From NCBI GenBank assembly GCA_913063035.1, contig CAJXYS010000002.1:83384-147383 (forward strand): DNA of 64,000 nt, in the 5' to 3' direction. Positions 1 to 8,667 of the stretch are shown here, piece by piece; the first letter of the stretch is position 1; each line of letters starts with the position of its first letter. The translations under genes were made by a program, and so were the position numbers. Source of the DNA: an uncultured Maritimibacter sp. (GTDB taxonomy: Bacteria; Pseudomonadota; Alphaproteobacteria; Rhodobacterales; Rhodobacteraceae). Below the pieces are notes generated by a model. That model ran no database searches. It had not been told where the DNA came from and saw nothing but the letters and a program-made list of their open reading frames with translations.

Positions 1-210
1 GATATTGGTGTGCCCGACCTCGGAATTGCCCATCTGCCCGCGCGGCAGGCCCACGTCGGGGCCATGGGTGACCAGCGTCGCATGGGGGCATGCGGCCATG
101 ATCCGGTCGAAATGCGGCGTCTCGGCAAGCGCGGGCGCGTTCGCGTCGCGTTCGTCGCGCAGCCCCCAGCCATCGAGAATGCAAAGGACGACGGGCTTCG
201 GTACGGTCAT
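1..210 (-). CDS. gpmI: 2,3-bisphosphoglycerate-independent phosphoglycerate mutase, N-terminal part
   Basis: Only the first 70 codons lie in the window; the gene runs off the left edge, so it is partial by position and not broken. The enzyme interconverts 3- and 2-phosphoglycerate in glycolysis and gluconeogenesis using two metal ions. The start reads VLCILDGWG with the first metal-binding Asp at residue 13, and the phospho-acceptor serine sits in [10 protein letters not shown] at residue 63; both motifs define the GpmI type. The ATG is preceded by TGGAG at normal spacing. It is the last gene here of a leftward group with rlmH and rsfS upstream. Confidence 0.93.
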   Translation of the reverse strand, partial: MTVPKPVVLCILDGWGLRDERDANAPALAETPHFDRIMAACPHATLVTHGPDVGLPRGQMGNSEVGHTNI

Positions 211-268
211 GGAAACTCCAGGGTCTGCCTGCACCGCCTTCTAGAACCCGCCCGGGCGCGGCGCAAGC

Positions 269-739
269 TCAGGCGCGGTGATAGGGGCTGCCGGCCAGGA
301 TGGCCGCGGCCCTGTAGAGCTGTTCGGCGAGCATGACGCGGACCAGCATGTGCGGCCAGACCATCCTGCCGAGCGAGAGCGTCACGTCGGCCCGGGCCAC
401 AAGCTCCGGCGCGATGCCGTCGGCGCCGCCGATGACGAAGGCCGCGGCGCCCCGCCCCTCGTCGCGCCAGCGGGCGAGCATGGCCGCGAAATCCGGGGAC
501 GACAGCGTCTTGCCGCGTTCGTCCAGCGCACAGACCGCCGCGCCCTCCGGCAGGGCCCGCGCGAGGAGCGCGGCCTCCGCGGCCGGGCCGCCCCCCTTGC
601 GGTCCTCGACCTCGTGCAGCGCCAGCGGGCCAAGCCCGAGCGCCCTGCCCGTCCGGTCGAGCCGCGTCGCATAGTCGTCGTAAAGGTCACGTTCCGGCCC
701 CCGGCGGAGCCGGCCAACGGCGCAGACGTGAAGACGCAT
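269..739 (-). CDS. rlmH: 23S rRNA (pseudouridine1915-N3)-methyltransferase RlmH
   Basis: SPOUT-class methyltransferase that methylates pseudouridine 1915 in helix 69 of 23S rRNA, using SAM, on assembled 70S ribosomes. The protein is 156 aa, the usual family length. The SAM-binding trefoil-knot motif FVIGGADGI is at residues 101-109, and the N-terminus MRLHVCAVGRL is typical. Its ATG follows the stop codon of rsfS with no gap (TGAATG), so the two are almost certainly co-translated, an order common in alphaproteobacteria. Confidence 0.95.
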   Translation of the reverse strand: MRLHVCAVGRLRRGPERDLYDDYATRLDRTGRALGLGPLALHEVEDRKGGGPAAEAALLARALPEGAAVCALDERGKTLSSPDFAAMLARWRDEGRGAAAFVIGGADGIAPELVARADVTLSLGRMVWPHMLVRVMLAEQLYRAAAILAGSPYHRA

Positions 740-1099
740 TCAGCCCCGGCCGGGTTGCGGCTGGGACATCCACATCTTCTCGATCTGGTAGAACTCGCGC
801 ACCTCGGGGCGGAAGATGTGCACGACCACGTCGCCGCAGTCGATCAGCACCCAGTCGCCCTGGTCCTTGCCCTCGCTGCGCGTGAGCAGGCCGAGGTCCT
901 GCTTCAGACGGTCCGACAGCTTCTCGGCGATGGAGACCACCTGCCGCGAGGACCGGCCCGATGCGATCACCATGTAATCGACCATCTCGGTCCGGCCGCG
1001 CAGGTCGATGGTGACCACGTCCTCGGCCTTGTCGTCTTCCAGCGAAGTGAGGATTTGCGCGAGCAGTTCCTTGCTCGCCGTCTCGTCCTGGGGCCTCAC
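740..1099 (-). CDS. rsfS: ribosome silencing factor RsfS
   Basis: RsfS/Iojap family protein that binds L14 on the 50S subunit and blocks subunit joining during starvation. The 119 residues cover the whole family domain: a VDYMVIASGRSSRQV core at about residues 40-54 and the GDWVLIDCGDVVVHIFRPEVREFY segment after it. The start codon is GTG, with AGGGG upstream. It leads the rsfS-rlmH pair. The region between it and the divergent permease gene is about 230 bases; I see no RNA gene or clear operator there. Confidence 0.95.
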   Translation of the reverse strand: MRPQDETASKELLAQILTSLEDDKAEDVVTIDLRGRTEMVDYMVIASGRSSRQVVSIAEKLSDRLKQDLGLLTRSEGKDQGDWVLIDCGDVVVHIFRPEVREFYQIEKMWMSQPQPGRG

Positions 1100-1326
1100 C
1101 GTCCCGGCCCCTGTGGCGGTCCCGTGTTCGACCGCTGATATGTGTTGCGACAGAACTCTGTCCTCCTATTGCAACCGCGCCGCCTTCGGTGTGGCCCCGA
1201 CGCCGGGCCTGCGACAAATGTAGCAAAGCCCCCCCGCATTCTCAATGGAGCCGGGCGGAATTCCGCCCGGCATTTGCAAACCGCGCCGGGGCGCCTAGAA
1301 AGACGGCACGCCCAGGGAACAGCGCC

Positions 1327-2250
1327 ATGCACCCCGTCACCGGGATTCTCCTCAAGCTCTGCTCGGTCACCATATTCGTGATCATGGCGAGCCTCATCAA
1401 GGCGACCGCCGATGCCGTGCCGCCGGGCCAGGCGGTGTTCTTCCGCGCGTTTTTCGCCCTTCCGGTGATCGTCGGATGGCTCGCGCTTCGCGGGGACCTG
1501 TCGCACGGGCTGCGCACGGCGAACCCGCTCGGCCATCTCTGGCGGGGGCTGGTGGGCACCAGCGCGATGGGGCTGATGTTCACAGGTCTCGGCCTTCTGC
1601 CGCTGCCAGAGGTCACCGCCATCGGCTACGCCGCCCCGCTGCTCGTCGTGATCTTCGCGGCGATGTTTCTCGGCGAAAGGGTGCGCCTCTTCCGGCTCTC
1701 GGCCGTGGCGCTGGGGCTCGCCGGCGTTCTGCTCGTGCTCTCGCCCCGCCTGACCGCGCTGGGCGATGACGCGGTGAGCCTGCGCGAGACGCTCGGCGCG
1801 GTCGTCGTGCTGGGCGCCGCGGTCTGCGCGGCGCTGGCGCAGGTTTTCGTGCGCAAGCTGGTCCGGACCGAGGCGACCGCCGCCATCGTCTTCTATTTCT
1901 CGGTCACCGCGGCCTGCCTGTCGCTGCTGACGCTGCCCTGGGGCTGGGCCTGGCCCGGCTGGGGACCGGTCGCGCTGCTGGTCCTGGCCGGGTTTCTCGG
2001 CGGGACCGGCCAGATCTTCCTCACCTCTGCCTACCGCTTCGCCGATGCCGGGGTGATCGCGCCCTTCGACTATGCCTCGATGCTGCTGGCGCTGGTGATC
2101 GGCTACGCGGTCTTCGACGAGGTGCCGACCCCGACCATGCTGGGCGGCGCCGCGCTGGTCATCACGGCCGGGATCCTGATCATCTGGCGCGAACGCGCGC
2201 TGGGGATCCGGCGTGGCAAGGCGCGCCGGGGCATGACGCCCCAGGGCTGA
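1327..2250 (+). CDS. DMT superfamily (EamA) permease
   Basis: Inner-membrane transporter of the drug/metabolite superfamily, 307 aa with about ten predicted membrane helices arranged as two EamA repeats. The first repeat begins near LLKLCSVTIFVIMASLIKA and the second near ETLGAVVVLGAAVCA. The reading frame is open for 46 codons upstream, but ATG 1327 starts a hydrophobic helix and has AGGGAA before it. Substrate cannot be told from sequence; characterised relatives export amino acids, purines or other metabolites. It converges on ilvE. Confidence 0.88.
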   Translation: MHPVTGILLKLCSVTIFVIMASLIKATADAVPPGQAVFFRAFFALPVIVGWLALRGDLSHGLRTANPLGHLWRGLVGTSAMGLMFTGLGLLPLPEVTAIGYAAPLLVVIFAAMFLGERVRLFRLSAVALGLAGVLLVLSPRLTALGDDAVSLRETLGAVVVLGAAVCAALAQVFVRKLVRTEATAAIVFYFSVTAACLSLLTLPWGWAWPGWGPVALLVLAGFLGGTGQIFLTSAYRFADAGVIAPFDYASMLLALVIGYAVFDEVPTPTMLGGAALVITAGILIIWRERALGIRRGKARRGMTPQG

Positions 2251-2295
2251 GGGCCCCTTCATCGTTCCGGAAATATCCTCGCCGAAGGCGAAAGT

Positions 2296-2317
2296 GCGGC
2301 CCGCGGATGCGGGCCGC
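2296..2317 (-). terminator. hairpin between EamA permease and ilvE
   Basis: A perfect 9-bp stem (GCGGCCCGC / GCGGGCCGC) with a 4-base loop lies just past the ilvE stop. Read on the minus strand it is followed by ACTTTC, a weak T tract. A second small hairpin (TCGCC-GAA-GGCGA, about 2279-2291) follows. Together they may act as a bidirectional terminator for the two convergent genes. Confidence 0.5.
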
Positions 2318-2326
2318 GCCCGGGCC

Positions 2327-3196
2327 TCAGGCCCGCACCAGCGTCTCGTAGCTCTCGGCGATGTCGCGGGTCAGCGCCCCGACCTCGAAAGCATAGTCCC
2401 CGATCTGGCCCACGGGCGTGACCTCGGCGGCCGTGCCGGTCAGCCAGCACTGCTCGAAGCCTTCCAGCTCCTCGGGCATGATGTGGCGCTCGTGGACGGC
2501 GACGCCGCGCTCGCGCAGCATGCCGATGACGGTCTGGCGGGTGATCCCGTTGAGGAAGCAGTCCGGCGTCGGCGTGTGCACCTCGCCATCCTTGACGAAG
2601 AAGATGTTGGCGCCGGTCGCCTCGGCCACGTAGCCGCGGTAGTCGAACATCATCGCGTCCGAGCAGCCCTTCGCCTCGGCGGCATGCTTGGACATGGTGC
2701 ATATCATGTAGAGACCGGAGGCCTTGGCGTCGCTCGGGATGGTCTCGGGGCTCGGCCGCTTCCATTTCGAGATGTCGAGCTTGGCGCCCTTCATCTTGGC
2801 ATCGCCGTAATAGGCGCCCCATTCCCAGACGGCGACGGCCAGGCGCACCGGGTTGCGGTGGCTGGCGACGCCCATGTCCTCGCCCGCGCCGCGCCAGGCG
2901 ACCGCGCGCACATAGGCGTCCGACAGCCCGTTGGCCTGCATGGCCTCGGCCTTGGCGGCCTCGATCTGGTCGACGGTCCAGGGGATCGGCATGTCGAGCG
3001 CCGCGCCCGAGCGCAGCAGCCGCTCGGAGTGGTCGCGGCTCTTGAAGATCCGGCCGCCATAGGCGCGCTCGCCCTCGAAGACGGAAGAGGCGTAGTGCAG
3101 CGCGTGCGTCAGCACGTGCACGTTGGCCTCGCGCCACGGCACCAGCGTGCCGTCCATCCAGATGAACCCGTCGCGATCGTCGTAGGTTCCGGCCAT
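2327..3196 (-). CDS. ilvE: branched-chain amino acid aminotransferase
   Basis: PLP-dependent fold-type IV transaminase making Val, Leu and Ile from their 2-oxo acids with glutamate as amino donor. At 289 aa it has the standard length. SDAKASGLY places the Schiff-base lysine near residue 158, and YVAEATGANIFFV (about 189-201) carries the glutamate that holds the PLP ring nitrogen. HALHYASSVFEGERAY is the family N-terminal signature. It is divergent from petP across a 188-base AT-richer spacer. Confidence 0.95.
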   Translation of the reverse strand: MAGTYDDRDGFIWMDGTLVPWREANVHVLTHALHYASSVFEGERAYGGRIFKSRDHSERLLRSGAALDMPIPWTVDQIEAAKAEAMQANGLSDAYVRAVAWRGAGEDMGVASHRNPVRLAVAVWEWGAYYGDAKMKGAKLDISKWKRPSPETIPSDAKASGLYMICTMSKHAAEAKGCSDAMMFDYRGYVAEATGANIFFVKDGEVHTPTPDCFLNGITRQTVIGMLRERGVAVHERHIMPEELEGFEQCWLTGTAAEVTPVGQIGDYAFEVGALTRDIAESYETLVRA

Positions 3197-3315
3197 GTTG
3201 CGTCCTCGTCTTGCTCGGCGGCCCGGCGGGCCACATCGTTTCCATTTATTGCGTCACTTAGGTCCGATCCGGACATAAAGTTTCGCCAAAGCGCAAATCC
3301 GCTAGCATTTGATTC

Positions 3316-3344
3316 TTGGAAAGTCAACAAGGCTGACTTAATAT
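3316..3344 (+). promoter_or_regulatory. petP promoter with palindromic operator in the spacer
   Basis: TTGGAA (3316-3321) and TAATAT (3339-3344) are separated by 17 bases and form a good sigma-70 promoter. The spacer region is filled by an inverted repeat, AAGTCA (3321-3326) and TGACTT (3334-3339) around a 7-base centre. Its length and position suit a dimeric MarR-type repressor, so autoregulation by the PetP product is likely. The match is by eye only. Confidence 0.6.
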
Positions 3345-3384
3345 CCTTCGGCAATTCACATCGCGCGAAAGGATCGCCGGACCC

Positions 3385-3900
3385 ATGCAGGACCAGCGCA
3401 CATCGCCACACCCGGCCGGGGGCGAGAACCTCCTCTTCCTGACCGACGATCAGCTTCGCCGGGGCATCGAGGCGATGTTCTTCGCCTATCGCGGCTTCAC
3501 CGCCGATCCGGATCGCATCCTCGAGAACTACGCCTATGGCCGGGCGCATCACCGGGCGATCCATTTCATCAATCGCAGTCCTGGCACCACCGTGTCGAAC
3601 CTGCTGGACGTTCTCGGCGTGACCAAGCAGTCGCTCAACCGCGTGCTGCGAACCCTGATCGAGGACGGCCTCGTCGAAAGCCGCGTCGGCACCCGCGACA
3701 AGCGCGAGCGCCATCTGTACCTGACCGAGGAGGGCCGGGCGCTGGAACGCGATCTCTCGGAGGCGCAGCGGCGGCGGATGCGCGCCGCCTACCGCGCCGC
3801 CGGACCCGAGGCCGTGGCCGGCTTCCGGCTGGTGCTCGAGCAGATGATGGATCCCCAGATGCGCGCGTGGTTCAATGCCCTGAAGGACGGGGGAAGCTGA
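3385..3900 (+). CDS. petP: MarR family transcriptional regulator (PetP-like)
   Basis: 171-aa winged-helix regulator. The helix-turn-helix and wing cover about residues 65-125: TTVSNLLDVLGVTKQSLNRVLRTL is the recognition region, and the wing contains VGTRDKRERHLYLTEEG. The gene overlaps the next one by one base (TGATG) and the pair matches the petP-petR genes first described upstream of the cytochrome bc1 genes of Rhodobacter capsulatus. No petABC genes lie nearby here. A palindrome inside its own promoter suggests self-repression. ATG 3385 has AAAGGA upstream. Confidence 0.85.
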   Translation: MQDQRTSPHPAGGENLLFLTDDQLRRGIEAMFFAYRGFTADPDRILENYAYGRAHHRAIHFINRSPGTTVSNLLDVLGVTKQSLNRVLRTLIEDGLVESRVGTRDKRERHLYLTEEGRALERDLSEAQRRRMRAAYRAAGPEAVAGFRLVLEQMMDPQMRAWFNALKDGGS

Positions 3901-4610
3901 TGCAGGACATCGCACCGGAGGCCCACCTGCTCATCGTCGACGACGACGAGCGGATCCGTGGGCTCCTGCAGAAATTCCTGATCCGCCACGGCTTCTGGGT
4001 CACCGCGGCCCGTGACGCGGCCCAGGCACGGCGCCTGCTGGCCGGGCTCGATTTCGACCTGATGGTGCTCGACGTGATGATGCCCGGCGAGGACGGGATC
4101 AGCCTGACACGCGCCATCCGGGACACCCACACGACGCCGATCCTGCTGCTGACCGCCAAGGGCGATGCCGACGACCGCATCGCCGGACTCGAAGCCGGTG
4201 CCGACGACTACCTGGCCAAGCCGTTCGAGCCGAAGGAACTCCTGCTGCGGATCAACGCGATCCTGCGCCGGGTGCCCGGCGCGGCCGACCAGGCGGCGGA
4301 GGTGCCGAAGATGCTGCACCTGGGCCCGGTGCGCTATGACATGGAACGCGGCGAGCTCTGGCGCGGCACCGAGTCGGTGCGCCTGACCGCGACCGAGGCG
4401 CAGCTGATGCGGATCTTCGCGGCCTGCCCGGGCGAGCCGGTGAGCCGGGCAAAGCTGGTCGAGGACCTGGGCCGCGACCGCGGCCAGGCGCAGGAACGCG
4501 CCGTGGATGTCCAGATCACGCGCCTGCGCCGCAAGATCGAGGCCGACCCGAAACAGCCCCGCTACCTGCAAACCGTGCGCGGCGCGGGCTACATGCTGGC
4601 ACCGGACTGA
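3900..4610 (+). CDS. petR: OmpR-type response regulator (PetR-like)
   Basis: 236-aa two-domain regulator. The receiver domain (about residues 8-125) shows the acidic pair VDDDE, the phospho-acceptor Asp in DLMVLDVMMPGEDG, and the conserved LLTAK and KPFEPKEL segments. The C-terminal winged-helix DNA-binding domain (about 135-236) ends RYLQTVRGAGYML. No sensor kinase is adjacent. The start is fixed by the TGATG overlap with petP; a longer upstream reading exists but would overlap petP heavily. In R. capsulatus PetR was reported as needed for photosynthetic and respiratory growth; its role here is inferred from homology. Confidence 0.88.
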   Translation: MQDIAPEAHLLIVDDDERIRGLLQKFLIRHGFWVTAARDAAQARRLLAGLDFDLMVLDVMMPGEDGISLTRAIRDTHTTPILLLTAKGDADDRIAGLEAGADDYLAKPFEPKELLLRINAILRRVPGAADQAAEVPKMLHLGPVRYDMERGELWRGTESVRLTATEAQLMRIFAACPGEPVSRAKLVEDLGRDRGQAQERAVDVQITRLRRKIEADPKQPRYLQTVRGAGYMLAPD

Positions 4611-4658
4611 CGCGACGATGGCTTGCCGCCCTTGCGGGTGGCGCCTACCCTTGCCCGC

Positions 4659-5594
4659 ATGACCACCGCGCTGTTCACCCATGATGACGGGCTCGCCCAC
4701 GAGACGCCGCCCGGCCACCCCGAGCGGATCGACCGGCTGCACGCCGTCCGGCAGGCGCTGGGCGCCGAACGCTTCGCGCCGCTGCTTCGGGACGAGATGC
4801 CGCGCGCGACGGATGCGGATCTGCTGCTCTGCCACCCGCAGGCGCATCTCGACGCGCTGGCCGCGGCCGCGCCCGAGACCGGCCTCGTGCCGCTGGACCC
4901 CGACACCTGGATGTCGCCGGGGACGCTGCACGCCGCCCGGCGCGCCGTCGGCGGCGCCTGCCGCGCGGTCGACGCGGTGCTGGCCGGCACCGCCGCCAAT
5001 GCCTTCGTCGCGATGCGCCCGCCGGGCCATCACGCGGAACCCACCCGCGCCATGGGCTTCTGCTATTTCGGCACCGCGGCCATCGCCGCCCGCCATGCGC
5101 TGGACCGTCACGGCCTCGCCCGCGTGGCGGTTCTGGACTTCGACGTCCATCACGGGAACGGCACGCAGGCGATCCTCTGGGACGAACCGCGCAGCTTCTA
5201 CGGGTCGTCGCACCAGATGCCGCTGTTCCCGGGCACCGGCGCGCCCGACGAGACCGGCGCGCACGACACCATCGTGAACGCACCGCTGCGGGCCGGCGCC
5301 GGCACCGGCGCCTTCCGGCGTGCCTGGGACGAGACGATCCTGCCGCGCCTCGACGCCTTCGCGCCGGACCTGATCATCGTCTCGGCCGGCTTCGACGCAC
5401 ACCGCGCGGACCCGCTGGCAAGCCTCGAGCTGGGCATCGACGACTTCGCCTGGATCACCAGCCGCATCTGCGACCTGGCCGACGCGCATGCCGGCGGGCG
5501 GGTGGTCTCGACACTGGAGGGTGGTTATGATCTTTCTGCGCTGGCGGCCTCGGTCGCGGCACATGTGGACGTTTTGATGGAGCGGGGCGAATGA
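4659..5594 (+). CDS. histone deacetylase family protein (acetylpolyamine/acetyl-lysine amidohydrolase-like)
   Basis: 311-aa arginase/deacetylase-fold hydrolase. The zinc and charge-relay signatures are present: RPPGHHAE (His-His pair), DFDVHHGNGTQ, SAGFDAH, and a closing GGYDL. These are the catalytic residues of class II HDAC-like bacterial enzymes, which usually deacetylate polyamines or small amides. Substrate unknown. It overlaps xseB by four bases (ATGA) and follows petR, so it probably belongs to one transcription unit running to dxs. Confidence 0.9.
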   Translation: MTTALFTHDDGLAHETPPGHPERIDRLHAVRQALGAERFAPLLRDEMPRATDADLLLCHPQAHLDALAAAAPETGLVPLDPDTWMSPGTLHAARRAVGGACRAVDAVLAGTAANAFVAMRPPGHHAEPTRAMGFCYFGTAAIAARHALDRHGLARVAVLDFDVHHGNGTQAILWDEPRSFYGSSHQMPLFPGTGAPDETGAHDTIVNAPLRAGAGTGAFRRAWDETILPRLDAFAPDLIIVSAGFDAHRADPLASLELGIDDFAWITSRICDLADAHAGGRVVSTLEGGYDLSALAASVAAHVDVLMERGE

Positions 5595-5842
5595 GCGACG
5601 GCGACGAGAAACCGGTCGACAAGATGAGCTTCGAGGAAGCGATGCAGGAGCTTGAGCAGGTGGTCGGCCGGCTCGAGACCGGGCAGGTGCCGCTGGAGGA
5701 CTCGATCAAGCTCTACGAGCGGGGCAATGCGCTGAAAGCCCATTGCGAGGCCAAGCTGAAGCAGGCCGAGGAAAAGGTCGCGCAGATCACGACCGATGCC
5801 GAGGGCAACGCCACCGGCACCACCCCGGTCGACGGATCCTGA
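5591..5842 (+). CDS. xseB: exodeoxyribonuclease VII small subunit
   Basis: 83-aa helical subunit of ExoVII, which degrades single-stranded DNA from both ends; the XseA catalytic subunit is not in this window. MSFEEAMQELEQVVGRLETGQVPLEDSIKLYERG is split here only in description: the family core spans residues 12-45. It overlaps its neighbours at both ends (ATGA with the HDAC-like gene, TGATG with ispA), indicating translational coupling. An xseB-ispA-dxs order is widespread in proteobacteria. Confidence 0.94.
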   Translation: MSDGDEKPVDKMSFEEAMQELEQVVGRLETGQVPLEDSIKLYERGNALKAHCEAKLKQAEEKVAQITTDAEGNATGTTPVDGS

Positions 5843-6711
5843 TGTTCGAGAATCGGCTGGCCGTCGCCGCCACCGAGATCCAGGCCGAACTCGACCGCGC
5901 CCTCGCGCCCCTCGGGCAGGATGCGCTTAGCGCGGCGATGCGCTATGCCGCGGGCGGCGGCAAGCGGCTTCGCGCCTTCCTGGTGCTCGAAGGCGCACGG
6001 CTCCACGGCGTGCCGCGCGGCCAGGCGCTGCGCGCGGGCGCGGCGGTGGAATGCGTCCACGCCTATTCCCTCGTGCATGACGACCTGCCCTGCATGGATG
6101 ACGACGATCTCCGCCGGGGCCAGCCCACCGTGCACGTGAAATGGGACGAGGCGATCGCCGTGCTCGCCGGCGACGCGCTGCAGACCCTGGCCTTCGAGAT
6201 GCTCGGCGATCCGGCGACCGCGCCGGACCCGGCCCGCCGCATCGACCTGGTCGCCAGCCTTGCCCGGGCGGCCGGCGCCGCGGGCATGGTCGGCGGCCAG
6301 GCCAGGGACATCGCCGCCGAGAATGCGTCTGCCCCCCTGACGCTCGACCAGATCACCACGCTCCAGGCCGGCAAGACCGGCGCCCTCATCCGCTGGTCGG
6401 CCGAGGCCGGGCCGCGGCTTGCCGGGGCGGACCCGGCCGCGCTCGGCGCCTATGCCGAGGCGCTCGGGCTTGCCTTCCAGATCGCCGACGACATCCTGGA
6501 CGTGGAGGGCGACGCCGAACGGACCGGCAAGCGCGTCGGAAAGGATGCCGCGGCGGGCAAGGCGACCTTCGTCTCGCTGCTCGGGCTCGACGGGGCAAGG
6601 GCCCGTGCCGCGGAACTGGCGGAAACCGCATGCGCGGCGCTCGCCCCTTACGGGGCGGACGGCGAAACCTTGCGGCAGGCGGCGCGTTTCGTTATCTCCC
6701 GGCAGATGTAA
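5842..6711 (+). CDS. ispA: farnesyl/geranylgeranyl diphosphate synthase family (polyprenyl synthetase)
   Basis: 289-aa all-helical prenyltransferase that condenses IPP with allylic diphosphates to give farnesyl (or longer) diphosphate. The first Asp-rich motif is [17 protein letters not shown] (about residues 75-91) and the second is [12 protein letters not shown] (about 213-224). GGGKRLR near residue 36 is the substrate-binding signature. It is coupled to xseB and precedes dxs by 17 bases, linking the first and a later step of isoprenoid synthesis in one operon. Chain length specificity is not certain from sequence. Confidence 0.92.
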   Translation: MFENRLAVAATEIQAELDRALAPLGQDALSAAMRYAAGGGKRLRAFLVLEGARLHGVPRGQALRAGAAVECVHAYSLVHDDLPCMDDDDLRRGQPTVHVKWDEAIAVLAGDALQTLAFEMLGDPATAPDPARRIDLVASLARAAGAAGMVGGQARDIAAENASAPLTLDQITTLQAGKTGALIRWSAEAGPRLAGADPAALGAYAEALGLAFQIADDILDVEGDAERTGKRVGKDAAAGKATFVSLLGLDGARARAAELAETACAALAPYGADGETLRQAARFVISRQM

Positions 6712-6728
6712 TCCGGGGTACAGTCACC

Positions 6729-8663
6729 GTGACAGATCAGGCCAGGCCCGACACGCCGCTTCTCGACACCATCTCGAGTCCCGCCGACATGAAACGGCTC
6801 GGCGACGGCGAGCTGCGCCGGCTGGCCGACGAACTGCGCGCCGAGACCATCTCGGCAGTCTCGGAGACCGGCGGCCACCTGGGCGCGGGGCTCGGCGTGG
6901 TGGAGCTGACCGTGGCGCTCCACGCCGTCTTCGACACGCCGCATGACCGGCTGATCTGGGACGTCAGCCACCAGACCTACCCGCACAAGATCCTGACCGG
7001 CCGGCGCGACCGCATCCGGACGCTTCGCCAGGGCGGCGGGCTCTCGGGATTCACCAAGCGCTCCGAAAGCCCCTATGACCCCTTCGGCGCGGCCCACAGC
7101 TCCACCTCGATCTCGGCCGCGCTGGGCTTCGCGGCCGCGCGCGATCTCGGCGGCGCCCCCGAACACGGCATCGGCGACTGTATCGCCGTGATCGGCGATG
7201 GCGCCATGAGCGCGGGCATGGCCTTCGAGGCGATGAACAATGCCGGGCACCTGAAAAAGCGCCTCTTCGTCGTCCTCAACGACAACGAGATGTCCATCGC
7301 GCCCCCGGTCGGCGCGATGTCGAACTATCTCTCGCGGCTCTATGCCGGGGCGCCGTTCCAGGAACTCAAGGCCGCCGCGAAGGGCGCGGTGAGCCTCCTG
7401 CCGCCGCCCTTCCAGCAGGGCGCCAAGCGCGCCCGGGACATGCTCAAGCACATGACCGTGGGCGGCACGCTTTTCGAGGAGCTGGGCTTTTCCTATGTCG
7501 GCCCGATCGACGGGCACGACATGGACCAGTTGCTGGCCGTGCTGCGCACGGTCCATGACAGGGCCGACGGACCGGTGCTGATCCACGCGATCACCCGCAA
7601 GGGCAAGGGCTACGCCCCGGCCGAGCAGGCCGCCGACCGCGGCCACGGCGTCGCGAAGTTCGACGTCGTCACCGGCGAGCAGAAGAAGAAACCGTCCAAC
7701 GCGCCGAGCTATACCAAGGTCTTCGCCCGAACCCTGATCCAGGAAGCCGAGCGTGACCCGCGCATCGTCGCCGTGACCGCGGCCATGCCCGACGGCACCG
7801 GGCTCGACCTTTTCGGCGACCGGTTCCCGAACCGCGTCTTCGACGTCGGCATCGCCGAGCAACACGGCGTGACCTTCGCCGCCGGCCTCGCGGCGGGGGG
7901 GATGAAGCCCTTCGCCGCGATCTATTCGACCTTCCTGCAGCGTGGCTACGACCAGGTCGTGCACGACGTCGCGATCCAGCGCCTGCCGGTGCGATTCGCC
8001 ATCGACCGCGCCGGGCTGGTCGGCGCCGACGGTCCGACCCATGCCGGCAGCTTCGACATCGCCTATCTCGCCAACCTGCCCGATTTCGTGGTCATGGCCG
8101 CGGCGGACGAGGCCGAACTGGTGCACATGGTCGCCACCGCCGCCGCCATCGACGATCGCCCCTCGGCCTTCCGCTATCCCCGCGGCGAGGGCGTCGGCGT
8201 CGAGATGCCGGAGCGCGGCGACGTGCTGGAGATCGGCAAGGGCCGCATGATCCGCGAGGGCGGCCGGGTCGCCATCCTCTCCTTCGGGGCGCGCCTGGCA
8301 GCGGTGCTGGCCGCCTGCGAGAGGCTCGAGGCCCGCGGCATCAGCCCGACCGTGGCGGATGCCCGTTTCGCCAAGCCGCTCGACCGCGAGCTGATCCTGG
8401 ATCTCGCCGCCGGTCACGAGGCGCTGATCACCATCGAGGAGGGCGCCATCGGCGGGTTCGGCAGCCATGTCGCGCAACTCCTGGCCGAGGCGGGCGTCTT
8501 CGACCACGGGCTCAAATACCGCTCGATGGTGCTGCCCGACACCTTCATCGACCAGGACGGCCCCGACGCGATGTACGCCGTGGCCCGGCTCAACGCGCCC
8601 GATATCGAGGCGAAGGTGCTCGAGACGCTCGGCATCGCCGAGATGTCCAGCCGGCGGGCGTGA
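6729..8663 (+). CDS. dxs: 1-deoxy-D-xylulose-5-phosphate synthase
   Basis: TPP-dependent first enzyme of the MEP isoprenoid pathway, joining pyruvate and glyceraldehyde 3-phosphate. Length 644 aa is standard. The TPP motif [15 protein letters not shown] lies near residues 156-170, and [15 protein letters not shown] and [12 protein letters not shown] mark the transketolase-like pyrimidine domain. [12 protein letters not shown] carries the catalytic His. The start is GTG 6729 (MTDQARPDT); the frame is open far upstream, but that segment is the ispA gene in another frame. The product also feeds thiamine and pyridoxal synthesis in many bacteria. Confidence 0.95.
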   Translation: MTDQARPDTPLLDTISSPADMKRLGDGELRRLADELRAETISAVSETGGHLGAGLGVVELTVALHAVFDTPHDRLIWDVSHQTYPHKILTGRRDRIRTLRQGGGLSGFTKRSESPYDPFGAAHSSTSISAALGFAAARDLGGAPEHGIGDCIAVIGDGAMSAGMAFEAMNNAGHLKKRLFVVLNDNEMSIAPPVGAMSNYLSRLYAGAPFQELKAAAKGAVSLLPPPFQQGAKRARDMLKHMTVGGTLFEELGFSYVGPIDGHDMDQLLAVLRTVHDRADGPVLIHAITRKGKGYAPAEQAADRGHGVAKFDVVTGEQKKKPSNAPSYTKVFARTLIQEAERDPRIVAVTAAMPDGTGLDLFGDRFPNRVFDVGIAEQHGVTFAAGLAAGGMKPFAAIYSTFLQRGYDQVVHDVAIQRLPVRFAIDRAGLVGADGPTHAGSFDIAYLANLPDFVVMAAADEAELVHMVATAAAIDDRPSAFRYPRGEGVGVEMPERGDVLEIGKGRMIREGGRVAILSFGARLAAVLAACERLEARGISPTVADARFAKPLDRELILDLAAGHEALITIEEGAIGGFGSHVAQLLAEAGVFDHGLKYRSMVLPDTFIDQDGPDAMYAVARLNAPDIEAKVLETLGIAEMSSRRA

Positions 8664-8667
8664 TCTG

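Noticed and set aside
2279..2291. Small hairpin TCGCC-GAA-GGCGA as a family-wide interspersed repeat
   Set aside because: I recall similar elements in Rhodobacteraceae spacers, but only one copy is present in this window, so repeat status cannot be shown here.
6141..6728. Open in-frame extension upstream of dxs
   Set aside because: The sequence is ispA in another frame. Dxs homologues begin near GTG 6729.
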